A model generated the notes under the pieces. The model had not been told where the DNA came from. It saw only the letters and a list, made by a program, of their open reading frames with translations, and made no database searches. A stretch of 64,000 bases of DNA, from positions 1,612,001 to 1,676,000 of the forward strand of contig NZ_JADOUF010000001.1 of NCBI RefSeq assembly GCF_015751905.1, read 5' to 3'. The position numbers and the translations under genes were made by a program. This DNA is from Longispora fulva (GTDB lineage: Bacteria; Actinomycetota; Actinomycetes; Mycobacteriales; Micromonosporaceae). Shown here one piece after another: positions 1 to 8,246 of the stretch (its first letter is position 1; each line of letters begins with the position of its first letter).

Positions 1-543
1 GCCGATCTCGCCCTCGTCGACCACCTGCTGGCCACGGGGCTGAGCGAGCGGGTGGCGGTGCACGTGAAGCCGTACCCGTACTTCGTGTCCGACGCCCTGG
101 CCACCGATGTCGCCGAGTGCGTGTCCGTCCTGGACCCGGCGACGCGCGACCGGCTGCTGGCGGCCGCCGCCGAGGGCCGGTGGACGCTGCGCACCCACGA
201 CTTCTACCGCGCGCCGCTGTCCTACCACCACGCGCCGGAGGATCTGCGGGCCGAGTGGTCGGCGGCGACCCTGACCGTGTTCAAGGGGGACCTGAACTAC
301 CGCAGGCTGGTCGGCGACGCGCACTGGCCGGCGCTGACGCCGTTCGCGGACGTCGTCGAGTATTTCCCGGGGCCGGTGGCGGCGCTGCGTACCCTGAAAT
401 GCGAGGTTGTCGTCGGTCTCGCGGCGGGGACCCTGGCGGCGCTGGACGCCTCGGGGGAGGAGTGGCGGGTGACCGGTGCGCACGGGTTGCTCCAGACGGC
501 CGGCCTGGACAGCCGACCCGGATCCTCCCCGGCGCCCGGTTAG
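1..543 (+). CDS. ARMT1/DUF89-like damage-control phosphatase, 3' end
   Basis: The frame is open at base 1, so the gene starts upstream of the window; 180 codons are visible, ending in TAG. The stretches VKPYPYFVSDA and FKGDLNYRRLVGD match conserved blocks I know from the ARMT1/DUF89 metal-dependent phosphatase family, whose members hydrolyse damaged or overabundant sugar phosphates. The KGDxNYR block is near the active site in that family, so the catalytic C-terminal half is present. The gene meets the next one tail to tail with a 4-base overlap of the stop codons. Substrate cannot be told from the sequence. An internal GTG at 52 is not a credible start because homologous sequence continues upstream of it. 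Confidence 0.82.
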   Translation, partial: ADLALVDHLLATGLSERVAVHVKPYPYFVSDALATDVAECVSVLDPATRDRLLAAAAEGRWTLRTHDFYRAPLSYHHAPEDLRAEWSAATLTVFKGDLNYRRLVGDAHWPALTPFADVVEYFPGPVAALRTLKCEVVVGLAAGTLAALDASGEEWRVTGAHGLLQTAGLDSRPGSSPAPG

Positions 544-1058
544 CGGACGGGTGGAGGCGGCGTCGGCCCGGGGCACGCGGTGCCGAGCTTCTCGGTCAAA
601 CCGCGCAACCGGTCGGACAGGCCGGTGTCCTGCCCGTGGTTGAGTTCCTTGTAGAGGTCGACGGACGCCGTGCGGTACTCGCCGGCCAGCCCGGTCAGCG
701 CGCTCTTCAGTTTCGGGTCGACGGCGTGGCCGGCCTCGGTGTCGTACGCGGTCGCGAGGTCGGCCAGCGCCTGCGCGGCGGGTCGCTCGGCCTCCTCCGC
801 GGCCTTGTCATCGTGACGGTCGACGGCGGCGTCGAACGCCTGCATGCTGGTGTTGAACGCTTTGAGCTGCATGACCATGGCCATTGCCGCGTTGCCGCAC
901 ACGTCGCGCCGGTTGGTCACCGGGTCGACCGTCGGGCTGGGCGAGGCGCTGGCCGTGGGCCGCGCGCCACCGGCGGCCGGGGCGGCTCCGTCGTCACACC
1001 CACCGGCCGTGCCCAGCACCACGGCAGCCGCCACCACCGCGAACAGACGCCTCTTCAC
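540..1058 (-). CDS. secreted lipoprotein of unknown function
   Basis: 172 residues. The N-terminus has KRR, a hydrophobic run and a lipobox LGTAGGC, so it should be exported and lipid-anchored at the Cys. A Gly/Ala/Thr/Ser/Pro linker follows, then an Ala/Asp/Lys-rich, predicted helical region with DVCGN and a late Cys (TACPG), possibly one disulfide, and a proline tail. I chose the GTG at 1058 because a GGAGGG sits about six bases upstream; a GTG at 1064 would lie directly on that ribosome site. It converges with the preceding gene. No enzymatic motif is seen; a helical-bundle periplasmic-side protein is the most I can say. Confidence 0.75.
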   Translation of the reverse strand: MKRRLFAVVAAAVVLGTAGGCDDGAAPAAGGARPTASASPSPTVDPVTNRRDVCGNAAMAMVMQLKAFNTSMQAFDAAVDRHDDKAAEEAERPAAQALADLATAYDTEAGHAVDPKLKSALTGLAGEYRTASVDLYKELNHGQDTGLSDRLRGLTEKLGTACPGPTPPPPVR

Positions 1059-1064
1059 AAGCAC

Positions 1065-1558
1065 CCTCCCCGTCGAACGGAACCCGCGAAGGCTAGCCGA
1101 CCCTCCCGGCCCCGCGCAGCCCTGTCCGGCGCGCTGTCCCCGAACGCGCGACCTCCGTCCGGGCCCGGTCGTTGTTCCGGGTGAGGTGCCGCTGGCGTGG
1201 TCGCGCGCGGTGGGCCGCGTACCCTATGAATCTGACGTTTTCCCGACTCGATGCCCATCAAAGACATAAAGGGCAACGACCATAGGGGTGTACCGGGCGG
1301 GGGCCCGGGCGGTGGCGGGCATCCAGCCCGAACCCGAATGGTGGTGGGGACAAAGACGGGTGCGGCTGCAGCGCACCGTCCCCACCACCATCCGCCCCCG
1401 CGTGCGGCGGGACCAGATGATGGCGACCCGCGTCCCAGGTTCTCGCCCATCGGACGGCGGCTGTGTCGTGGGTGGAGTCGATGTCCTGGTCAGTCGCTTT
1501 GTGTGGCTGGTGGAGCGAACCTTCCGGGCACTGATGGCATATCGGGACATCGAAATTT
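1065..1558. other. gene-poor region upstream of the toxin remnant
   Basis: About 490 bases in which every long frame is low in recognisable content and several run antisense to one another. The only clear structure is the compound stem-loop at 1338-1391. The base composition becomes lower in GC towards 1500, where the Hint remnant begins, so this may be a recombination edge of a transferred segment. No promoter could be assigned with confidence. Confidence 0.4.
1338..1391. repeat. compound inverted repeat (nested stem-loop)
   Basis: A perfect 13-base inverted repeat, ATGGTGGTGGGGA at 1338-1350 and TCCCCACCACCAT at 1379-1391, encloses a second hairpin with a 6-base stem (GGTGCG 1359-1364, CGCACC 1372-1377) and a 7-base loop. 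It lacks a T-run, so it is not a classic terminator. It could be a terminator for either flank, an element end, or a protein-binding palindrome; the sequence does not decide. Confidence 0.55.
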
Positions 1559-2360
1559 TTGGTGCCAGTTGGTGGTAACCCCTTGTGTGCCCGGATCGCG
1601 GTGCGTAGCGTCCCCGCAACCGCCGGCGGAGCAGCGCGAAGCGGAGAAGGGATGCTGGGACGCTCTGCTGAAGCTTGTTTGCGAAACAGCTTCGCGCCCG
1701 CAACCCTGGTCCTCATGGCGGACGGCTCCACCAAGCCAATCAAAGACGTGATGGTCGGCGACTTGGTCTGGGCCACTGATCCAGAGACCGGCGATGCGAC
1801 CGCTGAACCCGTCACCCAACTGCATCTCAACAATGACCATGACCTCACCGACCTGCAGATCATCAATGCGGCCGGCGAGACCAGCATCATCCACACGATG
1901 CAAGAACACCCCTTCTGGGACGCGACAGAGCGTACATGGGTCGACGCTGGCAAACTGCCCCCCGGTCACGGACTGACCACCTCCAACAGGTCGGCCCAAT
2001 ACGTCGGAACCGTTACCAACTACACTGCCCAAGACTGGATGCACAACCCTCACAGTCGCCGGGATCCACACGTACTATGTCGTTGCAGGCGACACGCCCG
2101 TCCTCGTACACAACACAGGGTGCGCTGTTCCCGCCGTCGATTCCACAGGCAAGCTCCATGGTGAACTTCCACCGGGAAACCGTGTGCCAGGGAACTGGAC
2201 GGCCGAGGAACTTGAGCAGCTTGAGCGAGACTTGAAGGCCAGCATTGTACGTCGCAAGCAAGTCAATAGCGACCTTGGTATAGACCGCGGGCATGCCAAG
2301 TGGGTCGCCGACGAAGAGGCACTACTTCGCGATGTCCGCAACAAACTGAATGGGAAATAA
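1559..2360 (+). pseudogene. Hint-domain polymorphic toxin 3' end, truncated and frameshifted
   Basis: The first frame (to about 2048) reads a Hint autoprotease domain: SFAPATLVLMADG, then IKDVMVGDLVWATDPETG and EHPFWDATERTW, followed by DWMHN. Homology then jumps to the next frame at a CCC run at 2048-2050: LTVAGIHTYYVV and AGDTPVLVHN, the usual Hint end, then an 80-residue C-terminal cap ending at TAA 2358-2360. Removing one C restores a single frame. The N-terminal filament or secretion part typical of such toxins is absent, so this is a 3' remnant or cassette. The position that is Cys in many Hint domains is Ser here. The C-terminal cap (VPGNWTAEELEQL, GIDRGHAKW) would be the toxin; I do not recognise its family. 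A sequencing error at the C-run is possible. Confidence 0.75.
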
Positions 2361-2370
2361 TGAGGTTGGA

Positions 2371-3030
2371 ATGAAGATTCAAAATGGCGATATTCTGATC
2401 CAGCGTATCTGTGATGCTAGTCGCAGTGATGAGGCGCGCAGTGAAGATGCCTACGCATTGCTGCAGGAGCTATTTCATGGATATCCCATATTGAACCTTA
2501 AAGCTTTGTTGGATGGCGGTGAGGTGGGCGCGGTTGAAGTTGGTGTTTGGGTCCTGTCTGAACTCGGAGGCGAGGCTAAGCCTCTACTTGGACGGGTGGA
2601 TCGACTTCTGGAACACCCGGGCCGGAAGGTTAAGTACTGGGCGATCGACGTAGTGCACTCCAGTGCGGGAGTTGATGACGGAAAATTAATTGGCAAAGCA
2701 TTTGGACTATTGGAGGATACTGACATTGCAGTACGACGTGCTGCCCTCTATTTCTTGGCGCACGCGTCGAAACAGCAACTGGCGGCGGCGATCGAACAGC
2801 TTGGAACGAGCAAGCTGGGAATCCTGTTGGCGTGGCTTTCCAGCGCCGCTGATGATGCCTCCGTCCAGGGCATGCTGAGTCGAATCGATGACGACGATCG
2901 AATTGTCAGGATGGTCGCGGTGGCTGCGGCTGTTCGCATTGCCGGGCTTGGCCGCCCGGTCCTTGAGCGAGCAGCCGCCCTCGGCGACGCAGAGATAAGC
3001 ATGTTCGCATCAAGAGAGTTGGGACACTGA
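2371..3030 (+). CDS. HEAT-repeat protein, possible immunity protein
   Basis: 219 residues of consecutive amphipathic helices in HEAT style, for example VEVGVWVLSELG, VKYWAIDVVHS, VRRAALYFLAHA and VRMVAVAAAVRIA, with no catalytic motif. HEAT solenoids bind other proteins. The gene starts 10 bases after the toxin-remnant stop, the usual place for a cognate immunity gene, so that role is inferred from position. I chose ATG 2371 because TGAGG lies just upstream; an in-frame ATG at 2350 lies inside the preceding reading frame. Codon use is clearly less GC-rich than in flanking genes, with frequent A/T third bases, which supports horizontal transfer together with the toxin. Confidence 0.72.
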   Translation: MKIQNGDILIQRICDASRSDEARSEDAYALLQELFHGYPILNLKALLDGGEVGAVEVGVWVLSELGGEAKPLLGRVDRLLEHPGRKVKYWAIDVVHSSAGVDDGKLIGKAFGLLEDTDIAVRRAALYFLAHASKQQLAAAIEQLGTSKLGILLAWLSSAADDASVQGMLSRIDDDDRIVRMVAVAAAVRIAGLGRPVLERAAALGDAEISMFASRELGH

Positions 3031-3102
3031 GGCCTGGCCCTTATTTGGTGAGTCCTCGCTCAGTGTTGTGGCAAGTGCATAGCTCAAGGGCACCCGCCCA
3101 GT

Positions 3103-3228
3103 GGAACGCCGGCGCTGCGGTTCTACGAGCGGCTGGGCGCGCGGCCGGCCGCGAAGATCCGCTACTCGCTCACCCCGGAATCGCCCGGCCCGCCGATCGG
3201 CACGGGTGCCGCAGGTCACGCTGACTGA
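3103..3228 (+). pseudogene. GNAT acetyltransferase C-terminal scrap
   Basis: A 41-codon open stretch reads TPALRFYERLGARPAAKIRY and ends at TGA 3226-3228. The N-x-A-x-x-FYxRLGA pattern is the well-known motif near the end of GNAT N-acetyltransferases. There is no start codon and no acetyl-CoA-binding region upstream; instead the lower-GC HEAT gene ends 73 bases earlier. It looks like the broken 3' end of a resident gene at the boundary of the transferred toxin/HEAT segment. Confidence 0.5.
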
Positions 3229-3284
3229 ATGAGGACGGGTTGCGGCGGCCCGGGAATCTGGGGGCCGCGGCAACCCGTGGCGGT

Positions 3285-3917
3285 TCAGTTGTCGCGGAGT
3301 TTGCGGCCCTGGATGTCCGTGCCGCCGTTCACCAGGATCAAAATCCCGTCGATCAGCGGCCACAAGCTACCGAACCCGCAGGTCAGCCACGTCACCGCGA
3401 TCTGGGCGATGGCGATGTTGGTGTGTCCGGTGTAGAACCGGCCCACCCCGAACCCGCCCAGGAAGATCTGCAACAGGCCGGCGACCAGCTTGCTCTTGTC
3501 GGACAGGATCTCCCCGGTCATCGGGTCGACCGGGTACCCGTACTGCGGGCCGGGGGCGTAGCCGGGTGGCGGGACCTGGCCGTACTGGCCGGCCGCGGGC
3601 GCGCCGTACTGACCCGGCGGGGTGTCGTAGGACGCGGGCGGCGGCGTGCCGTAGGACGGCGGCACGGAGGTCACCGGCGGGGTGCCGTACGCCGGCGGAC
3701 CGGACGGCACCGTCCCGTACGACGGCGGCACGGAGGTCACGGGAGGCACCGGGGGCGTGCCGTAGGTCGGCGGCACCGGACTCGGCGCGCCGTACGACGG
3801 CGGGACGGACGTCGGGGCGGCTGGGTACTGCTCACTCCCGTGAGGCTGGTGAGCGGCGTCGTCAGAGGATGGGTACGTCACGGGCACCAGCCTAACGGAG
3901 GATCCGGTCGCCGACAT
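3285..3917 (-). CDS. TM2-domain membrane protein with Pro/Tyr-rich N-terminus
   Basis: 210 residues. The first 120 are a low-complexity cytoplasmic or surface region built from irregular repeats such as SVPPSYGTP and TPPGQYGAP. Then DPMTGEILSDKSK leads into two membrane helices (VAGLLQIFLGGFGVGRFYTG and a second ending GILILVNGG), which is the TM2 fold with its characteristic G-x-GRFYxG turn. It ends in RKLRDN. TM2 proteins are widespread in actinobacteria and their function is unclear. ATG 3917 has AGGGG about nine bases upstream; an in-frame GTG at 3881 is an alternative start. The gene stands alone between the GNAT scrap and the ATP-grasp gene. Confidence 0.8.
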   Translation of the reverse strand: MSATGSSVRLVPVTYPSSDDAAHQPHGSEQYPAAPTSVPPSYGAPSPVPPTYGTPPVPPVTSVPPSYGTVPSGPPAYGTPPVTSVPPSYGTPPPASYDTPPGQYGAPAAGQYGQVPPPGYAPGPQYGYPVDPMTGEILSDKSKLVAGLLQIFLGGFGVGRFYTGHTNIAIAQIAVTWLTCGFGSLWPLIDGILILVNGGTDIQGRKLRDN

Positions 3918-4082
3918 CGGGTAAAACCCCTGGTGCCTGGACGGGCAGACCTGTCTGTCCTGCCGGCGGCCCCGCCTGGCCAGGGGAGGGATGCGACCGG
4001 AGCGCGGTGCGGAGGGTCCACGCCCCTGGCCCGCTCATAGGCCCCGCTCCGGCCGGGCCGAGGCCGCGCGCGCCCGGCTGGG

Positions 4083-5285
4083 TCAGTGGCCGAACTGGTG
4101 CTCCAACGCCGCCCGCCGGGCCGTCACCTCATCGGGGTCGTCTCCGTACACCAGGATCTGCAGCGTGCACTCCGCCACCGGTGCGTCGGTGCGCAGACTG
4201 TCGTGCCCGGCGATCACCAGCAGCCCGCCGGCGCGCACGGCCGGTCGCAGCGCGGTGAGCAGGTCGCCGAGCGGCCCCGTGCCGGACAGCTTCGCCGATT
4301 CGGCCGGCAGGTCGAGCGCGTGCGGGCGGATGGAGCGCAGGGCGAGCAGCGGGATGGAGCCGCTGGTGATCCGGAAGTTCAGGTCGAGGACGACGAGCTG
4401 GCCGTCCTCGGACTGGGCGCAGTCGAGGCTGCACAGGCCCCGGTACCCGACGTCGGCGGCGCGTTGGGCGATGGCGAGGCACTCGGTGAGCAGTTCGAAC
4501 GGCGGGGCGTTGACCAGACCGAACCGGCCGCCGGCGTAGATGCCGGCGTCGTCGATGCGCTGTTCGGTGACGGCGAGCAGGCGGGCGCGGGCGTCGGGGC
4601 CGATGTGGAGTTGGATGCCCCAGTTGCGCTTGATCCGCAGGTACTCCTCGATGACGAACTCGTCGAGTACCGTGGCGAAGACGGGGAGTGAGATCGGGGA
4701 GCCGGCCTCGTGCAGGTACACGTCGAGACTGCCACCGTGTGCGGCGTTGGTCGCGGCCTTGAGCACCCAGGACTTCTCGGCGGGGGCCGCGTCGGCGAGT
4801 TCGGCGCGGGTGACGACGCTGCGCCGGGCCTGGAACCGGGGGTCGACGAGGGTGCTGATGCTCGCCTTGTTGTTCAGGTAGCCGACGAGCAGCGCGGTCT
4901 TCACGGTCCGGGCGTCGGGGCACAGGTCGGTGGGCTGCGGGTATTCCATGGAGATCAGCAGGCCGTCGGCCATCGCCTCGGCGACCCGGGCCGCGAACTC
5001 GGCCTCGGTGCGGAACTCGCGCAGGTCGGTGCCGACGGGCAGGCCGCCGTCGCGCATGACGGCGAGGAGTTCGGGGTCGGTGCCGCCGGCGCTGCAGAGG
5101 ACGGCGGTGTCGTCGGCGACGGCGAGCGGCCGGGCGGACAGCGCGTCGCGGGTGTGCCGGTGCCGGGCGGTGGGCACGCCGGCCTCGACCAGGGGGCGGG
5201 CGCAGACGGCGACGCCGGGGCCGTAGACGTCGGTGAGGGTGCGGGGGGAGTCGACAGCGTGCGACCGGGGCGGGGAAAGTGTGAT
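4083..5285 (-). CDS. ATP-grasp enzyme, apparent ATC start codon
   Basis: 400 residues if translation begins at ATC 5285. The sequence has ATP-grasp features: EKSWVLKAATNAAHGGS (ATP-binding Lys and glycine loop), DEFVIEEYL, and the metal-binding LDLNFRITSGS near residue 310. Family members ligate a carboxylate to an amine or thiol using ATP; the substrate is unknown. The frame is clearly coding well upstream of the first standard start (GTG 5177): TLTDVYGPGVAVCARPL has almost only G/C third bases. No ATG, GTG or TTG occurs there, but AGGAG at 5293-5297 is followed after seven bases by ATC in frame. The conservative alternative is GTG 5177 (364 residues). Neighbours give no pathway clue. Confidence 0.7.
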   Translation of the reverse strand: MTLSPPRSHAVDSPRTLTDVYGPGVAVCARPLVEAGVPTARHRHTRDALSARPLAVADDTAVLCSAGGTDPELLAVMRDGGLPVGTDLREFRTEAEFAARVAEAMADGLLISMEYPQPTDLCPDARTVKTALLVGYLNNKASISTLVDPRFQARRSVVTRAELADAAPAEKSWVLKAATNAAHGGSLDVYLHEAGSPISLPVFATVLDEFVIEEYLRIKRNWGIQLHIGPDARARLLAVTEQRIDDAGIYAGGRFGLVNAPPFELLTECLAIAQRAADVGYRGLCSLDCAQSEDGQLVVLDLNFRITSGSIPLLALRSIRPHALDLPAESAKLSGTGPLGDLLTALRPAVRAGGLLVIAGHDSLRTDAPVAECTLQILVYGDDPDEVTARRAALEHQFGH

Positions 5286-5533
5286 GGCGTGTCTCCTGGT
5301 GGATCGGCACGCGCCGGCCGGTGGGCGGGTGCGTGGAGACGGCGTTCGCGGTGGCGGACGCCGGAAGAGCTGGTGAACCGGGGACGGTGGAAACGCCCGC
5401 GGGAGCGGACCCGTGCGATGCGTGGACCCCGGGCGCCCGGGGCGTCCGATACGTGGACGACCAGCCCGGTGCGAGCCGTGTTCACCAAGAGTCTCACGAT
5501 TCGGCCGACTCGCCCAATGCGCCCCGCCACAGA

Positions 5534-6664
5534 TCAGGCGTTAGAGGACAAAAGAGCCTTTTCATGGGTACGGTCGCCCGCGCCCGCCAGCGGCAGCCCC
5601 ACCAGCAGCCCGAGCGATATCCACACGAACGCGTTGCTGCCGAGCACCCCGAGGGCGCTGCGGCCGTCGTCCCACCACAGCCAGACCATGCTGCTGGACA
5701 GCATGAGGTAGAGCAGCCCGGTCACTCTCCACCGGCCGGAGTCGGCGAGCACGACGAGCGCCGGCAGCACCCAGACCAGGTGGTGCACCCAGGTCACAGG
5801 GCTGACCAGGCACGCGGCGAGCCCGGTCAGCGCGAAGCCGGAGGGCACGTCGGCGCGCCGGACCCGCCAGGCCCAGATCGCGAGCGCCACGAGGACCGCC
5901 AGCGCCCAGGGGAGCTTGTCGGTGACCCCGAAGCGGGCGAGCGCGCCCTGCAGGGACTGGTTGGACACGTAGGCGAGGTTGCCGACCCGGGAGGTGTCCC
6001 ACAGGGTGTGGGTCCAGAACTCCCGCGAGGTCCCGGGCAGCACCCACCACGCGAGCAGGGTCGCCGCCGCCGTGGTGCCGACGGCCGTGGCAGCCGCGCG
6101 CCAGCGACCGGTCACGACGAGGTACCCGACGAACAGGGCCGGGGTGAGCTTGACCGCGGCGGCCAGCCCGACGCCGATCCCCGCGTACCGGGCCCAGCGG
6201 CCGGACAGCAGGCGCGCGTCGGCGAGCACGAGGACGAGGAGCAGCAGGTTGACCTGGCCGAAGCTGACCGTGTCGCGGGCCGGGCCGTAGAAGGCGAGCA
6301 GGCAGCCGCCGAGGGCGAAGGCGTACCACCGGCTCCAGCCCCGGCGGCGGGCCACCGGGTCGACGAGCCAGCACAGCAGCACCGCCGACGCCGCCACGTT
6401 GAGGGCCACGCTGACGGCCACGGTGGCGTGCCAGCCCAGCAGGGCCATCGGCAGCATGCACAGCAGCGCGAACGGCGGGTACGTGAAGCCGTACAGGTTC
6501 GTGGGCGGGCGCAGGTAGTCGTACGGGTCGCCGCCGGCCAGCCAGTGCCGCACGGTGCCGTGGTAGACGCCGACGTCGAACCAGCCCCGGTGGCCGGGGG
6601 CCACGGCGATGAAGACGGCGATGGCCAGGGCCAGGCCGGACACGAGGGCGATCCGGCGGGTCAC
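5534..6664 (-). CDS. GT87-family polyprenol-phosphomannose mannosyltransferase
   Basis: 376 residues, a polytopic membrane protein with about ten hydrophobic segments. The N-terminal loop FDVGVYHGTVRHWLAGGDPY, then YGFTYPPFALL, matches the GT-C glycosyltransferase family 87 pattern, in which an early extracytoplasmic Asp is catalytic. Such enzymes use lipid-linked mannose to build mannosylated glycolipids or lipoglycans outside the membrane. GTG 6664 is the start; it overlaps the stop of the upstream MptB-like gene by 4 bases, so the two are translationally coupled and probably act in one pathway. Longer upstream frames are shadows of that gene. Confidence 0.82.
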   Translation of the reverse strand: MTRRIALVSGLALAIAVFIAVAPGHRGWFDVGVYHGTVRHWLAGGDPYDYLRPPTNLYGFTYPPFALLCMLPMALLGWHATVAVSVALNVAASAVLLCWLVDPVARRRGWSRWYAFALGGCLLAFYGPARDTVSFGQVNLLLLVLVLADARLLSGRWARYAGIGVGLAAAVKLTPALFVGYLVVTGRWRAAATAVGTTAAATLLAWWVLPGTSREFWTHTLWDTSRVGNLAYVSNQSLQGALARFGVTDKLPWALAVLVALAIWAWRVRRADVPSGFALTGLAACLVSPVTWVHHLVWVLPALVVLADSGRWRVTGLLYLMLSSSMVWLWWDDGRSALGVLGSNAFVWISLGLLVGLPLAGAGDRTHEKALLSSNA

Positions 6665-8094
6665 CACAGGCGGTAGCCGACCGCGTGCAGGCGGGGTTCG
6701 GGGGCCAGTTCGACGCCGGTGACCCACCACCACGCGGCCACCACGGCCAGCAGCGCGCCGCCGAGCGCGACGGCGAGCCGCTCCGGGTCGGGGCCGAACC
6801 CGTCGGGGAGCACGGCCAACGCGAGCACGCCGCTGGCCCCGGCCGCCCAGCGGCGGACCGCGCCCGTCGGGGCCGCCGCAGCGATCGGGACCAGGCCCCA
6901 CAGCAGGTACCAGGTCCGCAGCGCCGGCCCGAGCACCGCCATCGCCGCCAGGCACAGGCCGAGCGCGTGCACCACGCCGAGCTGTTCGCGGCGCAGCCAC
7001 ACGAACAGGCCGACCGCGCCGACCGCGCCCAGCCCGATCCACCGCCACGCCGACACCCCGAGGTGGGTGTCGAGGACGACGCCGGTGAGCCGGCCGAGGG
7101 CGCTGGTGACCGACCAGTTGGTGGCCGAGATGGGGGTGCTCAGCGCGCCGATCCAGCCGTAGCCGGTGCCGGCGACGCCGGTGGCGATCACGGTGGTGGC
7201 CAACCCGGTCCCGCCGGCCCGGAACAGGGCGAGGGGCCACCGCCACCGGCCGGCCAGCTGATCGGCCCAGATCGCCGCCACCACGAGCAGACCCAGCGCC
7301 GCGGGCGCCTTGACCAGGGCGGCGAGGGTGACCAGGACCGCGCCCAGTGCCGGCCGGCGGTGCAGCGCGACGACCAGGCCGGTGACGAGCAGGCCGAGCA
7401 TCACGGCGTCGTTGTGCGCGCCGGCGACGAGGTGCAGCAGGACCAGGGGATTGAGCAGGCCGAGCCAGACGGCCGGCGACGGGTCCACCCCGCAGGCCCG
7501 GGCGAGCCGGGGCAGGCACACCGCCAGGGCCGCCACCCCGAGCAGCGCCACGGCGCGCATGCCGAGGACCCCACCGGCGATGTGCCCGTCGGCCACCCGC
7601 GACACCCGGGTCGCGAACGTGAGGAACACCGGCCCGTACGGCGTGGGCGTGGTCTGCCAGATCGCAGGGACCTGCGCGGCCAGGGGACCGCCGAGGGTGG
7701 CCGGGCCGAACTGGTACACGTCGATGCCCTCGCCGACCATCCGGCCCTGGGCGAGGTAGCTGTACACGTCCCGGCTGAACAGGGGCGGGCCGAGGGCCAG
7801 CGGCGCGGCCCACACCGCGAACGTGATCAGCAGGCCCCGGGTCGGCGGCCGGATCGTGCCGAGCCACCACCAGGCCAGCACGAGCAGGGCAAGCCCGAAG
7901 TACGTGCAGGCCAGGCCCGGGGTGGCGTAGCCGCGCAGGTCGCCCAGGCCGCGCACCGGCGTCAGGGTGTCGCGCACCGGCAGCGCGCCGGCAGCCAGGC
8001 CGCCGAGCGCGACGGCGGCCGAACCGACGAACCCGAGCGCGCGACAGCGGCGGTGTTCGGCGGCCGGCACCGCTGTGGCGAACAGGCTCAACAC
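6661..8094 (-). CDS. mptB: MptB-like alpha-1,6-mannosyltransferase
   Basis: 477 residues with about twelve membrane segments. FSRDVYSYLAQGRMVGEGID, then YQFGP, is the diagnostic first-loop block of MptB-type enzymes, with the catalytic Asp; TPYGPVF and AGAHNDAVM are further conserved blocks. MptB elongates the alpha-1,6-mannan core of lipomannan/lipoarabinomannan using polyprenol-phosphomannose on the outer face of the membrane. The gene is followed with GTGA overlap by a second mannosyltransferase and is divergent from two GT4 genes, giving a four-gene mannan or glycolipid neighbourhood. The exact acceptor in this organism is inferred, not shown. Confidence 0.8.
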   Translation of the reverse strand: MLSLFATAVPAAEHRRCRALGFVGSAAVALGGLAAGALPVRDTLTPVRGLGDLRGYATPGLACTYFGLALLVLAWWWLGTIRPPTRGLLITFAVWAAPLALGPPLFSRDVYSYLAQGRMVGEGIDVYQFGPATLGGPLAAQVPAIWQTTPTPYGPVFLTFATRVSRVADGHIAGGVLGMRAVALLGVAALAVCLPRLARACGVDPSPAVWLGLLNPLVLLHLVAGAHNDAVMLGLLVTGLVVALHRRPALGAVLVTLAALVKAPAALGLLVVAAIWADQLAGRWRWPLALFRAGGTGLATTVIATGVAGTGYGWIGALSTPISATNWSVTSALGRLTGVVLDTHLGVSAWRWIGLGAVGAVGLFVWLRREQLGVVHALGLCLAAMAVLGPALRTWYLLWGLVPIAAAAPTGAVRRWAAGASGVLALAVLPDGFGPDPERLAVALGGALLAVVAAWWWVTGVELAPEPRLHAVGYRLW

Positions 8095-8246
8095 CCAGGC
8101 ACCCTGTCAGGGGCGCGTGACGGGGAGACGGGGGCGAGTTGACGCCCGGGTGACGGGATCATGTCGGGGACGGTGTTTCACATTTCTTCGTCTGCCGGAC
8201 AACCGTGGGTTCCCCGGCGCACCCGTGGCATTCCTACCGTGCGGGC

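Noticed and set aside
1559-2164. Splicing intein
   Set aside because: The Hint domain is at the end of a toxin-like remnant and no extein or downstream splicing residue context is present; pretoxin Hint fits better.
4129-5310. Alternative minus-strand frame with an ATG at 5310 over the ATP-grasp gene
   Set aside because: Its translation is an Arg/Pro/His-rich shift of the conserved frame; no domain.
5321-5533. Possible small peptide gene (plus strand) beside the ATP-grasp gene, as in graspetide clusters
   Set aside because: A frame exists but has no ribosome site, no repeated core motif, and runs on into the antisense of the mannosyltransferase gene.
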